Assembly (NCBI RefSeq): GCF_000165485.1
Contig: NC_014623.1
Location: 5,474,893-5,538,892, forward strand
Source of the DNA: Stigmatella aurantiaca DW4/3-1
GTDB taxonomy: Bacteria > Myxococcota > Myxococcia > Myxococcales > Myxococcaceae
Direction of reading: 5' to 3'
DNA length: 64,000 bases
Below the pieces are notes generated by a model, which had not been told where the DNA came from, made no database searches, and was given only the letters and a program-made list of their open reading frames with translations. Below, piece by piece: positions 8,338 to 17,021 of this stretch. The position numbers and the translations under genes were made by a program. Within the stretch, counting starts at the first letter, position 1. Every line of letters begins with the position of its first letter.

Positions 8338-10146
8338 TCAGCGGGCGCGCCGCTCCAGCTCCAGCAAGGGCATCTCCAGCACCACCACCGTGCCGTGGCG
8401 GCAGGTGGGATGGAAGTCCGCCGCGTCCAACTCCCCCAGCAGGGCGCGCAACTGGGCATCGGTGAGCTTGTCCGAGGCCGTCTGGGCGGCGTGGCAGGCC
8501 ATCACCCGGAGCGCCTCGGCCAGGCCCACCGCGTCGGGCGGAGTCCCCGCCGGGGGCAGCGCGTGGGAGAGGGCCTCCAGCAAGGCACGAGGGTCGGCGC
8601 CCTCCAGCCCCGGGGGAACCGCCTTGAGCGCGAAGCTCGTTCCCCCAAAAGGCTCCACATCGATGCCCAGCAACGCGAGCGACTCGCGCCCTCCCATCAG
8701 GGCCCGGGCCGCCGGCACCGGCAACTCCACCGTGGTGCCAAAGAGCGAGGGGGGCGGCGTCTTGCCCTCCTCCAACAGGCGGTGAAAGTCCATCAGCCGC
8801 ACACGCTCCAGGGCCGCGTGCGGATCCAGCACCACCAGCGTGCCGCCGGGGCCCTCGCAGACCTGGAAGCGCCCCCCCAGCACCCCCATGGGCCGCAGCG
8901 CCGCGAAGTAGCCCGGGGGCGGGGCCTCGTTGAGCTGGGGCAGCGCCTGCCCGAAGGCGGGGGCCCGGCCCATGGGCACCGGGGCCGCGGGCACCAGGGA
9001 CAAGGAGGCCGGCGCATCCGCCGCCGAGGGCAGCGGCAGCGGCGCACCCCAGGTGGCCTCCTGGGCCCGGGTGAGGAAGCGCTCCACGGCCTGGGCGTAG
9101 TGGGCGGCCTGGCGCCGGGGGTCTCCCCCCTCCGGCGGCGTGGGGCCGAGCCAGGGGGCTGCCCGGAGCGTGCGGACGATGGCGGCCAGCACCGCGTCGT
9201 ACACGCCGCGCGAGTCGGCGAAGCGCACCTCCATCTTCTGCGGGTGCACGTTCACATCCACCGCGTGGGGCTCCACGTCGATGAAGAGCACCACCAACGG
9301 CTGGCGCCCGGAAGGCAGGTATTCCTGGTAACCCCGCTGGATGGCGCCGATGAGGCCCCGGTCCCTCACATAGCGGTGGTTGACGAAGGTGTAGATGCCT
9401 CGCGCCGTGGGCAGGGTGTACTCGGGAGAGGCGATGTGGCCGGTGATGCTCAGCCCCAGCCGCCGCTCCTCCACCGAGAAGAGGTGGGGGTGCACGTCCG
9501 TGCCCAGCGCCGCGGCGATGCGCTCGGTGGGATCCTCCGGGCAGGCGGGGCTGGTGAACAGCGGCAGCCCCCCGTGCTCCACCAGGAAGGACACCTCCGG
9601 GTGCGCCAAGGCGATCCGGATGACGGCCTCCTCCACGTGCTTGAGCTCCGTCTCCCCCCGGCGCATGAACTTCAGCCGCGCGGGCGTGTTGTAGAAGAGG
9701 TCCTCCACCGTCATCACCGTGCCCACACGTGGGGGCGCCTCCTCGACGTGGAGCCCTGCCCCCCCCTCCACCGTCACCCGGGTGCCCACCTCCGCCTCGG
9801 GCTCGGCGGTGTGCAGCGTGAAGCGCGACACGGCGGCGATGGCCGGCAGCGCCTCGCCCCGGAAACCCTTGCTGACGAGGTTCTCCAGGTCGTCCAGCTC
9901 GCGCAGCTTGCTGGTGGCGTGACGCTCCAGGCACAGCACCGCGTCCTCGCGCCCCATGCCATGTCCGTCATCGGACACGACGATGCGCTGCAAGCCTCCC
10001 CCCTCCAGCGCCACCTGGACCGTGTGGGCCCCCGCATCGAGCGAGTTCTCCACCAGCTCCTTCACCACCGAGGCGGGGCGTTCCACCACCTCACCGGCGG
10101 CGATCTTGTTGATGAGGTCGTCTCGAAGTCGGGCGATGCGGGCCAT
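8338..10146 (-). CDS. mutL: DNA mismatch repair protein MutL
   Basis: The 602-aa protein carries the GHKL ATPase motifs of MutL: IAAGEVVERPASVVKELVEN with the ATP-site Asn/Glu, NSLDAGA, DDGHGMG, TSKLRELDDL and SKGFRGEAL. DVNVHPQKMEVRF appears at the end of the transducer domain. The C-terminal dimerisation domain follows a Pro/Ala linker (about 335-400) and includes ACHAAQTASDKL and CRHGT. By family knowledge, MutL couples MutS mismatch recognition to strand removal. ATG 10146 matches the usual MutL start; GTG 10188 and ATG 10176 are in frame. It is transcribed away from the SDR gene, across a 118-nt intergenic region. Confidence 0.95.
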   Translation of the reverse strand: MARIARLRDDLINKIAAGEVVERPASVVKELVENSLDAGAHTVQVALEGGGLQRIVVSDDGHGMGREDAVLCLERHATSKLRELDDLENLVSKGFRGEALPAIAAVSRFTLHTAEPEAEVGTRVTVEGGAGLHVEEAPPRVGTVMTVEDLFYNTPARLKFMRRGETELKHVEEAVIRIALAHPEVSFLVEHGGLPLFTSPACPEDPTERIAAALGTDVHPHLFSVEERRLGLSITGHIASPEYTLPTARGIYTFVNHRYVRDRGLIGAIQRGYQEYLPSGRQPLVVLFIDVEPHAVDVNVHPQKMEVRFADSRGVYDAVLAAIVRTLRAAPWLGPTPPEGGDPRRQAAHYAQAVERFLTRAQEATWGAPLPLPSAADAPASLSLVPAAPVPMGRAPAFGQALPQLNEAPPPGYFAALRPMGVLGGRFQVCEGPGGTLVVLDPHAALERVRLMDFHRLLEEGKTPPPSLFGTTVELPVPAARALMGGRESLALLGIDVEPFGGTSFALKAVPPGLEGADPRALLEALSHALPPAGTPPDAVGLAEALRVMACHAAQTASDKLTDAQLRALLGELDAADFHPTCRHGTVVVLEMPLLELERRAR

Positions 10147-10264
10147 GGTGCGATGGAGCCTCTCAGGGTAGGACATGGCTCGCAACACCCAGTGCGTTGG
10201 CCTCCTTTCTTTGCGGGAAAGGCTGACAATACGCCATGGGATGGGCTAACACATTCACCCCGGA

Positions 10265-11227
10265 ATGGATGCGACCCAGGCAGGAAAGAGGGGGCTGCGC
10301 GTCGCCGTCACCGGCGCCAGTGGGGACTTTGGCAAGCTGCTGCTGCCAAGGCTGGAAGCTGACTCCGCCGTGGAGAGCGTCCTCGTGCTGGATGTGGCCA
10401 ATCCAGGAGGCACCAAGGTGGAGTTCCACCGGGTGGACCTCACGCGTCACGACGCCGAGGGCGAGCTAACCGAGGCGCTGACCGACAACCCCGTGGACGC
10501 GCTCTACCACCTGGCGTTTCCCTTCGGGCCCGTGACCAACGGCTCGGTGGCCCACGAGCTGGAGGTGGCCGGCACCATCAACATCCTGGCCGCCGCGGGC
10601 CGCGTGCGGGTGTCCCGGCTCGTGGTGCCCTCGCTCACCGCGGTCTACGGGGCCCGGGGCCAGCACCCCGCCCTGCTGCGCGAGGAGGCCCCCTTGGTGG
10701 GGTGTCCCTTGAGCCGGTTCATCTCCGACAAGGTCGAGGTGGAGGGCCAGGTGCGCGCCTTCCGCGAGCGCTACCCCGCCACGCGCGTGCTCGTGCTGCG
10801 CTTCGCCCCCGTGCTGGGCCCCTCGGTGGACAACCCCGCCACGCGCATGCTCAAGCGCTCCGTGGTGCCGACCCTGATGGGGTTCGATCCGCTGTGGCAA
10901 GCGGTCCACGAGGACGATGCCGCGCGGGCGTTGCACCTGGCGCTCACGGCGGATGCCTCGGGCGAGTTCAACATCGTGGGCCAGGGGGTGTTGCCGCTCT
11001 CGGGCCTGGTTTGTCAGGCGGGGGCCCGGCCGCTGCCCGTGCCAGGCCCCCTGTTCCGCACGGCGCTGCACGTGCTGGATGCCGTGGGCGCCTCGGGATT
11101 GCCGATCGCCCTGCTCGACTACATTCATTACAGCTTGGTCGCGGACGGCGAGCGTGCCGAGACCGAGCTCAATTTCATTCCCATCCATCACGCCCGGGAT
11201 GCCGCCGCGGCGCTGAGGAGGAGCTGA
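10265..11227 (+). CDS. NAD-dependent epimerase/dehydratase (extended SDR)
   Basis: The 320-aa protein has the extended-SDR glycine motif VTGASGDFGK (about 15-24) in a Rossmann fold, then the acidic residue of LDVANPGG, DALYHLAFPFGP, and SLTAVYGARGQ where the active-site Tyr would be sought. In classical SDRs a YxxxK pair is catalytic; here the local motif is SRFISDKVEVE, so the Tyr position is uncertain. The C-terminal half would bind the substrate. Three nt separate it from the acyltransferase gene, so they are one transcript. A similar galE2-like/acyltransferase pair (Rv0501-Rv0502) exists in mycobacteria, which suggests a lipid-linked role. Confidence 0.85.
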   Translation: MDATQAGKRGLRVAVTGASGDFGKLLLPRLEADSAVESVLVLDVANPGGTKVEFHRVDLTRHDAEGELTEALTDNPVDALYHLAFPFGPVTNGSVAHELEVAGTINILAAAGRVRVSRLVVPSLTAVYGARGQHPALLREEAPLVGCPLSRFISDKVEVEGQVRAFRERYPATRVLVLRFAPVLGPSVDNPATRMLKRSVVPTLMGFDPLWQAVHEDDAARALHLALTADASGEFNIVGQGVLPLSGLVCQAGARPLPVPGPLFRTALHVLDAVGASGLPIALLDYIHYSLVADGERAETELNFIPIHHARDAAAALRRS

Positions 11228-11230
11228 GTC

Positions 11231-12976
11231 ATGGCCACCAAGGGTGTGCTCGGGAACGATCCGTTCCAGCGCGGAGCCGCGCGGCGTTCCACCGAGCCCC
11301 AATCCGCCTCCCCCGAGGCGCCGCCGAAGAAGGCCGCGCCCGCCCGGAGCAAGTCCAAGGCCCCGGGGGCGGCAAAGAAGGCCGCGAGCCCCAAGCCGCC
11401 CAAAGCCCCGCCGCCCAAGGCCGCGAAGCCGCCCAAGGCCGCGAAGCCGCCCAAGCCGGCGCGGACACCGGCCCCCGCGCCGGAGTTCCCCACTCACCTG
11501 AGAGAACCCGCCCCGGCCCAGACGACCCGCCGCCTTCCTCCCACACGAAAGCCGAAGGTGGCCGCTTCCCAGGACGACGCGGCCGCCCGGGCCGCCCGGG
11601 AGCATGACGTCGACGAGGTGATGGCCACCGCCATCGCCGTCGAGGCCACCCAGGCCGCCGCCGAGGCCGCCGCCGAGACCGCGGTCGCCACCTTGCTCAC
11701 GCTGGGGGCCCAGCAGGCCTCGGCGGGAAAGACGCTGGAGCCCAACTCGCTGGAAGCCGCATGGAACCGGGAACTGGCCACCGCCGTGGTCGCCGAGGCC
11801 GCGGAAGCCGCCGCGGAGGCGGTTCTGGGCGTGGCGCTCTCGGGCACGCCGCCGATCACGCCCGAGGACGAGCTGCCGGACAGCGTCGAGGCGTCCCTCG
11901 AGACCACCCCCGCGGTCAACGCCTCCCCGCCCGGAGATGAAGCGGAGGTGCCGAACCCCGACCACGACGAATTCCCACCCGCGCGAAAGGCGCCCCTGTC
12001 GCTGGTTCCCTCCCCGGGAGACACCGGGGCAGAGGACGTCAGGGCGTCTCAGGAACCCTCCGCCGAGCCGCACGAGGCCGGGCAGGAAACCGCCACGCCC
12101 CCTCCGGGCAGCATGCTCTCCCTGGCAAAGGAGATTGCCCTTCAGGCGCTGTCGAGCGCCTCGGTGAGCAAGGCGCTGGAGGCGGCGCACGGGGTGGTGA
12201 ATGCCCTGCGCGCGGGGCTGGGCACGGGGGGCAGTACCTCCCTGGACGAGTACGGACGGGACTCGGAGCTGGTCACGGGGCTCCAGCCCCTGATGGACTT
12301 TCTCTACGACCGCTACTGGCGCGTCACGTTGCAGAGCGTGGAGTGGATCCCCGCGGGGGGCGCCATCCTCGTGGCCAACCACTCGGGGGCCCTGCCCTTC
12401 GATGGGCTGGTGGCCACGCAGGCCATCCTCCGCGAGCGCCCCGAGCTGAGAGAGCCCCGGTGGCTGGTGGAAGATCAGGTCTTCCACGCGCCCGTGCTGG
12501 GAACGATCTTCAACCGCCTGGGGGCCGTGCGCGCCTGCCCCGAGAATGCCTTGCGGCTGCTGGACGAGCAGCGGCCGGTGCTGGTCTTCCCCGAGGGCTA
12601 CCAGGGCCTGAGCAAGCCCTTCGCCCAGCGCTATCAGCTCAAGCGCTTCGGACGCGGGGGCTTCGTGAAGCTGGCGCTGCGCACCGGGGCGCCCATCATC
12701 CCCGTGGCCATCGTCGGCTCCGAGGAGACCTCTCCCTTGCTGGGCCGCATCCCCGCGGGCTTCCTCGGCGTGCCCTACCTGCCGCTGACGGGGCCCGTGC
12801 CCCTGCCCGCCAAGTGGACGCTGCGCTTCGGCGAGCCCATCAGCATGGATGGCCTGAGCCAGGATGCCGCCCATGACTTGGCCGAGGTGCAGCGGCTGAC
12901 CGAGCGCACCCGCGAGGCCATCCAGAGCATGCTCCAGGCACTGCTGCGCGAGCGCCGGTCCGTCTTCGCGGGCTGA
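11231..12976 (+). CDS. Lysophospholipid acyltransferase (PlsC-like) with long low-complexity N-terminus
   Basis: Residues about 345-560 of 581 form a PlsC/LPLAT domain. The acyltransferase HX4D box is NHSGALPFD (about 382-390), followed by a conserved VFPEGYQGLSKPF block and later GAPIIPVAIVGSEE. The first 270 residues are unusual: a Lys/Ala/Pro-rich basic stretch (KAPPPKAAKPPKAAKPPK), then Ala/Glu-rich helices and acidic sequence. Such tails are disordered or DNA/membrane-binding in other proteins; here the role is unknown. Membrane phospholipid or glycolipid acylation is inferred from the family. It is co-transcribed with the SDR gene and followed by a terminator. Confidence 0.88.
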   Translation: MATKGVLGNDPFQRGAARRSTEPQSASPEAPPKKAAPARSKSKAPGAAKKAASPKPPKAPPPKAAKPPKAAKPPKPARTPAPAPEFPTHLREPAPAQTTRRLPPTRKPKVAASQDDAAARAAREHDVDEVMATAIAVEATQAAAEAAAETAVATLLTLGAQQASAGKTLEPNSLEAAWNRELATAVVAEAAEAAAEAVLGVALSGTPPITPEDELPDSVEASLETTPAVNASPPGDEAEVPNPDHDEFPPARKAPLSLVPSPGDTGAEDVRASQEPSAEPHEAGQETATPPPGSMLSLAKEIALQALSSASVSKALEAAHGVVNALRAGLGTGGSTSLDEYGRDSELVTGLQPLMDFLYDRYWRVTLQSVEWIPAGGAILVANHSGALPFDGLVATQAILRERPELREPRWLVEDQVFHAPVLGTIFNRLGAVRACPENALRLLDEQRPVLVFPEGYQGLSKPFAQRYQLKRFGRGGFVKLALRTGAPIIPVAIVGSEETSPLLGRIPAGFLGVPYLPLTGPVPLPAKWTLRFGEPISMDGLSQDAAHDLAEVQRLTERTREAIQSMLQALLRERRSVFAG

Positions 12977-12993
12977 GCGGCGCCCACCCACCC

Positions 12994-13020
12994 GGGGGAC
13001 GGTGTCTCGCACCGTCTCCC
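12994..13020. terminator. Bidirectional terminator
   Basis: GGGGGACGGTG (12994-13004) pairs with CACCGTCTCCC (13010-13020) over 11 bp including one G-T, with a 5-nt loop. It sits between the convergent acyltransferase and FHA-GGDEF genes. Confidence 0.7.
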
Positions 13021-13037
13021 GCGCACCCTGGGTCCGC

Positions 13038-13916
13038 TCAGCCGCAGACGCGGTTGCGGCCCGTGTTCTTCGCCTCGTAGAGCTTCTCGTCCGCGGCGCG
13101 CACCAGATCCGCGGGCTCGCGGTGCTCCGGTTGCAGCGTCGCCACGCCCAGCGAGATCGTCACCGGAATGGTGTGCTTGTCGAACACGAAGCGCGCCTGT
13201 TCCACCATCTGGCGCACCTTCTCCGCGAACAGCCAGGTGCCCTTGGCGTCGACCTCGGGCAGAAGAATGCCGAACTCCTCGCCCCCGTAGCGCGCGAAGA
13301 CATCTTCCCGCCGGATGTTCACGCGCACCGTCGAGGCCAGGTGCTTGAGCACGTAGTCCCCGGCCAGGTGTCCCCGCTTGTCGTTGATGTGCTTGAAGTG
13401 ATCGACGTCGAACATCACCAGCGACAGCACCCGCTCGTAGCGCCTGCTGCGGGAGACTTCCCGGTCGAGCTGCTCGTCGAAGTAACGCCGGTTGTGCACC
13501 TGCGTCAGCCCGTCCATCGTCGTCAGCCGGTAGATCTCATCGTGGTACGCCGCCTCGATGTTCCCACCCGCGATGAACTTGAAGATCGTCCGGCCGATCT
13601 TGACCAGGTCCCCGTTGCGCAGCTCTTGGGCGCTCTTCACCGCATCGTCATTGACAAACGTGCCGTTGGTGGAGCCCAGGTCCTGGATAAACACACCCTT
13701 GACCGTGTTGGTGATGCACGCGTGGTTGCGGCTGACCGACTCTTGATCCAGCGAGATGTCCGACTTGGACGAACGGCCGATCAGGATCTCGCTGCGCGAC
13801 AAGTCGTACTTGCGCCCCAGATCCAAGCCATAGATGACGACGAGCGCCGCGTCCAAATTGACTGGACGATCGGAGATCTTCGAGATGAGCGTGACGACGG
13901 TCTCTCTCTGCGCCAT
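13038..13916 (-). CDS. FHA-GGDEF diguanylate cyclase
   Basis: The 292-aa cytoplasmic protein has an FHA domain (about 25-115; [32 protein letters not shown]) joined to a GGDEF domain (about 125-290). The catalytic motif is GGEEF in [13 protein letters not shown], and a product-inhibition I-site RxxD (RRED) lies exactly five residues before it. It is therefore predicted to be an active, feedback-inhibited c-di-GMP synthase. FHA input implies control by phospho-threonine proteins, linking Ser/Thr kinases to c-di-GMP. The start codon ATG 13916 has a weak ribosome site. It appears to be monocistronic. Confidence 0.93.
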   Translation of the reverse strand: MAQRETVVTLISKISDRPVNLDAALVVIYGLDLGRKYDLSRSEILIGRSSKSDISLDQESVSRNHACITNTVKGVFIQDLGSTNGTFVNDDAVKSAQELRNGDLVKIGRTIFKFIAGGNIEAAYHDEIYRLTTMDGLTQVHNRRYFDEQLDREVSRSRRYERVLSLVMFDVDHFKHINDKRGHLAGDYVLKHLASTVRVNIRREDVFARYGGEEFGILLPEVDAKGTWLFAEKVRQMVEQARFVFDKHTIPVTISLGVATLQPEHREPADLVRAADEKLYEAKNTGRNRVCG

Positions 13917-13987
13917 ACCCGCTCAAGATTATCATCTCGAATTCCGAGAAAGCCAGCCGCCCGCCCTTCTGGCCCGCGTCATGCCGT

Positions 13988-14013
13988 CATCCTTTGGAAA
14001 GATTCAAAGGATG
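13988..14013 (-). terminator. Hairpin overlapping the lipoprotein stop codon
   Basis: CATCCTTTG (13988-13996) and CAAAGGATG (14005-14013) are perfect 9-bp arms with an 8-nt loop. The TGA of the 14004-16613 gene falls at the edge of the loop, so the structure forms in the 3' end of that mRNA. It is probably a terminator, though no T tract follows. Confidence 0.5.
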
Positions 14014-16613
14014 TGAATCCGGCGCGTGTAGGTCACGGACGGACGCAAGGGTTCTCCGCTGGGATCCACCAATGTGGCGGTGAGGGAGACGTCCCTCCCC
14101 GAGCAGTCCGGGGGCAGGGGAAGCTCCACCTCGCCGAGGCCCTGCGAAGCCGCCCTCTCGCCCCTCACCGTCATGCCCTCACACCCCATGCCTCCCAGGA
14201 ACGAGAGCTGAACAAAACCCTCGCCCTCCGGGGCAGTGCCCAACCGGAACCCCGTGGTCCGGACGCGGACGGTGGAGGCGCGTGGGAGGATCAGCCCTTC
14301 CTGGTCCGGGGTGAGCCAGGCGAGCTCCGGGCGGCGATAGTCGAGCACGGCGAAGGCCCGCGTGAACTCGTCCAGGCGGGCCAGGGACGCCGTCCGTCCA
14401 TCCGCCAACAGGGCCAGGCTCAACCGCTTGCCATCCGAAGCGCGCACCGCGAGCGCCTGCACCCACAGCAGGGCGCGCGTTCCGGTGTGGTCGCCGAAGA
14501 AGGTCCGGTCCTCGAAGGGGGCCGGCGGCACGGGCAAGCGCACGGAGGGGGTCTCGCTCGACGGCTCGTACAGCACCGTCCAGTGGCGGCCGAACCGGTT
14601 GGTGAAGCGGACCCGCAGCAGCGTCCCCACGCGTCCCGCGCTGTTGGTGAACCAGAACTGGCGGCCCTCGAGTCCTCCAGCGGGCTCCGCCTCGAAGTTG
14701 TAGCGGGCCCCCTCGGGGATGGGCAGGAAGCCACTGGAGAAGGAAAGCGGCGCGCTGCCCTTGGGATCGAACATGAGCGCGGGGAGCGGCTCCACCAGGG
14801 CGCTCAAGGCCTCTCCCGCCGAGTCCCCCAGGGCGGCCGCGTGGGTGCTGGCGAGGACGACCACCTGATAGGGATTGCCCTCCAGCCCATGGTGCGCCGG
14901 GGCCATGCGGACACCGACGAGCCCTGGCGCAGACAGTCCAGACTGAAGGTCCGTGTTCGGATCCGACGGGGCCACGTTCACCGCGAGCCCCAAGCCCAGC
15001 GGCACCCGTCCCCTGCCCGGCACGTCCACCGTCCCCAGCACGAAGGCATTCTTCAGGAAGGCCCCCCGGTACTTCGGGAGCGAGGGAACACGGACGGCGA
15101 ACGGAAAGCCCAGCGGCATCTGCAAGGCTTGCTGATCCACCGGGGTGTAGTGCCGCGTGTCGTGGAAATCCGGCGTGCCCTCGTTGGCTCCAGGGACTGG
15201 CTGGAGCCGGAACCGCACGTCCCGGACGACGGAGGAGTGAAAGTGGCGCAGCAGCGGGATGCCCTGGGCGAGCAGTTGGCTGGTGTCTTGTGAGGCGCCG
15301 AAGAGATCCGGGGGCAATTCGGCGGTGGGCATGTCGCCCGACAGCGCCCACGCCGTGCGCATCCCGCATCGGATGGAGAACGGCGCCAGGCCCGCTCGGG
15401 TGGCCGCCACGGGATCCTCCGCGCAGCCGCCTTCCAAGCCCGGCGCCGTGTACTCCGCCGAGGCCTGCGTGGATGGCGCCGTCAGGGAGAAGTTCGTGGG
15501 CAGGTTCAACTGCCGCGCATGCCCTCCCAGCTCGAACATCACCTCCCGAGAGGGGCCCAGGCGCTGCTCGCTCCCCCCCTCCATCCCCCACCCTGGCTGG
15601 GACAGCCCGGTAAAGCCGATGTGGAGGTTCTGGCCCACCGGCCTGTTCTGGAACACCCCCCGGACGCCGCCGTGCACCTCCAGCGGGTTGCGCCGCAGGG
15701 GCAACACCACCTCTCCCGATCCCGCTTCCACGTCGTGGTTCGCCAGCGTGAGGTAACCGTACTCCGCATGAAAGGCGGTGAGGCTCACCACGCCCGAGGC
15801 GGACACGAGCGCCACCCCCTCCCCGTCCGTCACGCCACTGTGGGTGAGGATCCCCTCCTCGCTGGACACCCCCACCCGGACGTCCGGGATCGGCCTGCCG
15901 GTCAGCTCGTCCGTCACCACCACGCGCACGCGGTGGGCCGCGATGGGGGCCTCCAGGACGGTGAGGTGGGCCTCGCAGAAGGCCTCGCCTACCCGGACTG
16001 CGATCCGCTCCACGGAGCGCTCCGGAGACACCACCGTGAAGAGCGCCTGGGTCCCCTGGCCACCGCCGCTCACCGCCTCGCTCGTGGCGCTCCACGAGAT
16101 GCCCTCGGCCGGCACCAGGGGCTCCCCCTGCGCACCGCTCACCGCCACGCTGAAGCGCACCTGCGTTCCCTGCCGGCCGATGGCGAACGCGGGGGTGATC
16201 TGGCAGGTGGCCGCCCCGGCCGCCAGAGGCGGGGCCACGCACCGTCCATCCCGGCACACCGCGGCCCCACAGACGGCATCCACCGAGCACAGCGACACCA
16301 CGCATTTGCCCTGATCACACTGGCAGCCCAGCGGATTGCGGTCGCAGTCTCCCAGCGCGAACTGCCCCCGGCGGGCCGCGCCGCAGTCCGCCTGGGTCCG
16401 GCAGGAGGCCTCACACCGCGAGGTCACGGGGTTGCAAAAGAAGATCGCCGGATCCGGGCACTCCTCATCCACGGTACAGGCCCCCTGTGGGGCCGAGTCG
16501 CCTGCTCCCCCTCCTGGGAAGAACGCCTCGGAGTCCTTCGCGGCACACCCCGCCCACGCCAGGCACACGCCTAGCAGGCCCAGCAGCCATGGCGCTCGGG
16601 TGTGTGCATTCAT
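14004..16613 (-). CDS. Large Cys-rich lipoprotein with Ig-like/transthyretin-like domains
   Basis: The start at ATG 16613 is supported by GGGAG 7 nt upstream and by a lipoprotein signal ending LAWAGC. The 869-aa product begins with a disulfide-rich module (CTVDEECPDPAIFFC, CRTQADCGAARRG, CSVDAVCGAAVC). Two beta-sandwich domains follow; the second (RVVVTDELTGRPIPDVRVGV, TDGEGVALVSASG) is of the carboxypeptidase-regulatory type. The remaining roughly 600 residues are beta-rich without a motif I recognise. It is likely a surface-exposed outer-membrane lipoprotein. It resembles in style the 3161-4774 lipoprotein (EB-module-like start plus beta sandwiches), but they are not obviously close paralogues. 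Function unknown. Confidence 0.85.
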   Translation of the reverse strand: MNAHTRAPWLLGLLGVCLAWAGCAAKDSEAFFPGGGAGDSAPQGACTVDEECPDPAIFFCNPVTSRCEASCRTQADCGAARRGQFALGDCDRNPLGCQCDQGKCVVSLCSVDAVCGAAVCRDGRCVAPPLAAGAATCQITPAFAIGRQGTQVRFSVAVSGAQGEPLVPAEGISWSATSEAVSGGGQGTQALFTVVSPERSVERIAVRVGEAFCEAHLTVLEAPIAAHRVRVVVTDELTGRPIPDVRVGVSSEEGILTHSGVTDGEGVALVSASGVVSLTAFHAEYGYLTLANHDVEAGSGEVVLPLRRNPLEVHGGVRGVFQNRPVGQNLHIGFTGLSQPGWGMEGGSEQRLGPSREVMFELGGHARQLNLPTNFSLTAPSTQASAEYTAPGLEGGCAEDPVAATRAGLAPFSIRCGMRTAWALSGDMPTAELPPDLFGASQDTSQLLAQGIPLLRHFHSSVVRDVRFRLQPVPGANEGTPDFHDTRHYTPVDQQALQMPLGFPFAVRVPSLPKYRGAFLKNAFVLGTVDVPGRGRVPLGLGLAVNVAPSDPNTDLQSGLSAPGLVGVRMAPAHHGLEGNPYQVVVLASTHAAALGDSAGEALSALVEPLPALMFDPKGSAPLSFSSGFLPIPEGARYNFEAEPAGGLEGRQFWFTNSAGRVGTLLRVRFTNRFGRHWTVLYEPSSETPSVRLPVPPAPFEDRTFFGDHTGTRALLWVQALAVRASDGKRLSLALLADGRTASLARLDEFTRAFAVLDYRRPELAWLTPDQEGLILPRASTVRVRTTGFRLGTAPEGEGFVQLSFLGGMGCEGMTVRGERAASQGLGEVELPLPPDCSGRDVSLTATLVDPSGEPLRPSVTYTRRIHIL

Positions 16614-16724
16614 CAGGGGCTCCCATTCCCGGAAAGGGCCCCTGAACCTTACAGGCAGGCGAACCGCTCCGCGACTCGGCCTGTCATTGGCTTTCCCGCC
16701 GCGCCAGCCGATGATTCGCCCGTC

Positions 16725-17021
16725 ATGTCCCGCCACCCCCCCCAAGCCCTGGAGGTCCTGCTCCCCCGCCTCCTGGCCCGTCTCGCCGAGGAGTCCGGCA
16801 AGGGCCTGTCCCTGATGCCCGTCTGGGCCGCGGCCGTCGGCCCCCAGATCGCCAAGCACACCTCGCCCTACGTCCTTCAAGGCGGCACGCTGGTGGTCAC
16901 CGTGGAGAGCGCCGAGTGGGCCCAGACGCTGACGCTGGAGCAAGGCTCCGTGTGCGCGCGGCTCAACGAGCGGCTGGGGCCCGGACGGGTCACGGCCCTG
17001 TCCTTCCGGTTGGGAGGATGA
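16725..17021 (+). CDS. DciA-like DUF721 protein
   Basis: 98-aa protein starting at ATG 16725. It matches the DUF721/DciA core: a helix (LEVLLPRLLARLAEESG), LMPVWAAAVGPQIAKHTSPY (the conserved W...VG..ia.ht.p pattern), and a strand pair around GGTLVVTVESAEWAQTL. By family knowledge, DciA is the ancestral loader or operator of the replicative helicase DnaB; many DUF721 proteins are annotated only by similarity. The stop overlaps the CAP gene start (ATGA 17018-17021), which is an unexpected partner. Confidence 0.85.
   Translation: MSRHPPQALEVLLPRLLARLAEESGKGLSLMPVWAAAVGPQIAKHTSPYVLQGGTLVVTVESAEWAQTLTLEQGSVCARLNERLGPGRVTALSFRLGG

Noticed and set aside
7354-10362. Long plus-strand ORF across the barrel and mutL region
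   Set aside because: Antisense to mutL and other genes with clear motifs; composition of random translation.
13002-15293. 763-aa plus-strand ORF over the GGDEF and lipoprotein genes
   Set aside because: Antisense shadow of genes with clear domains.
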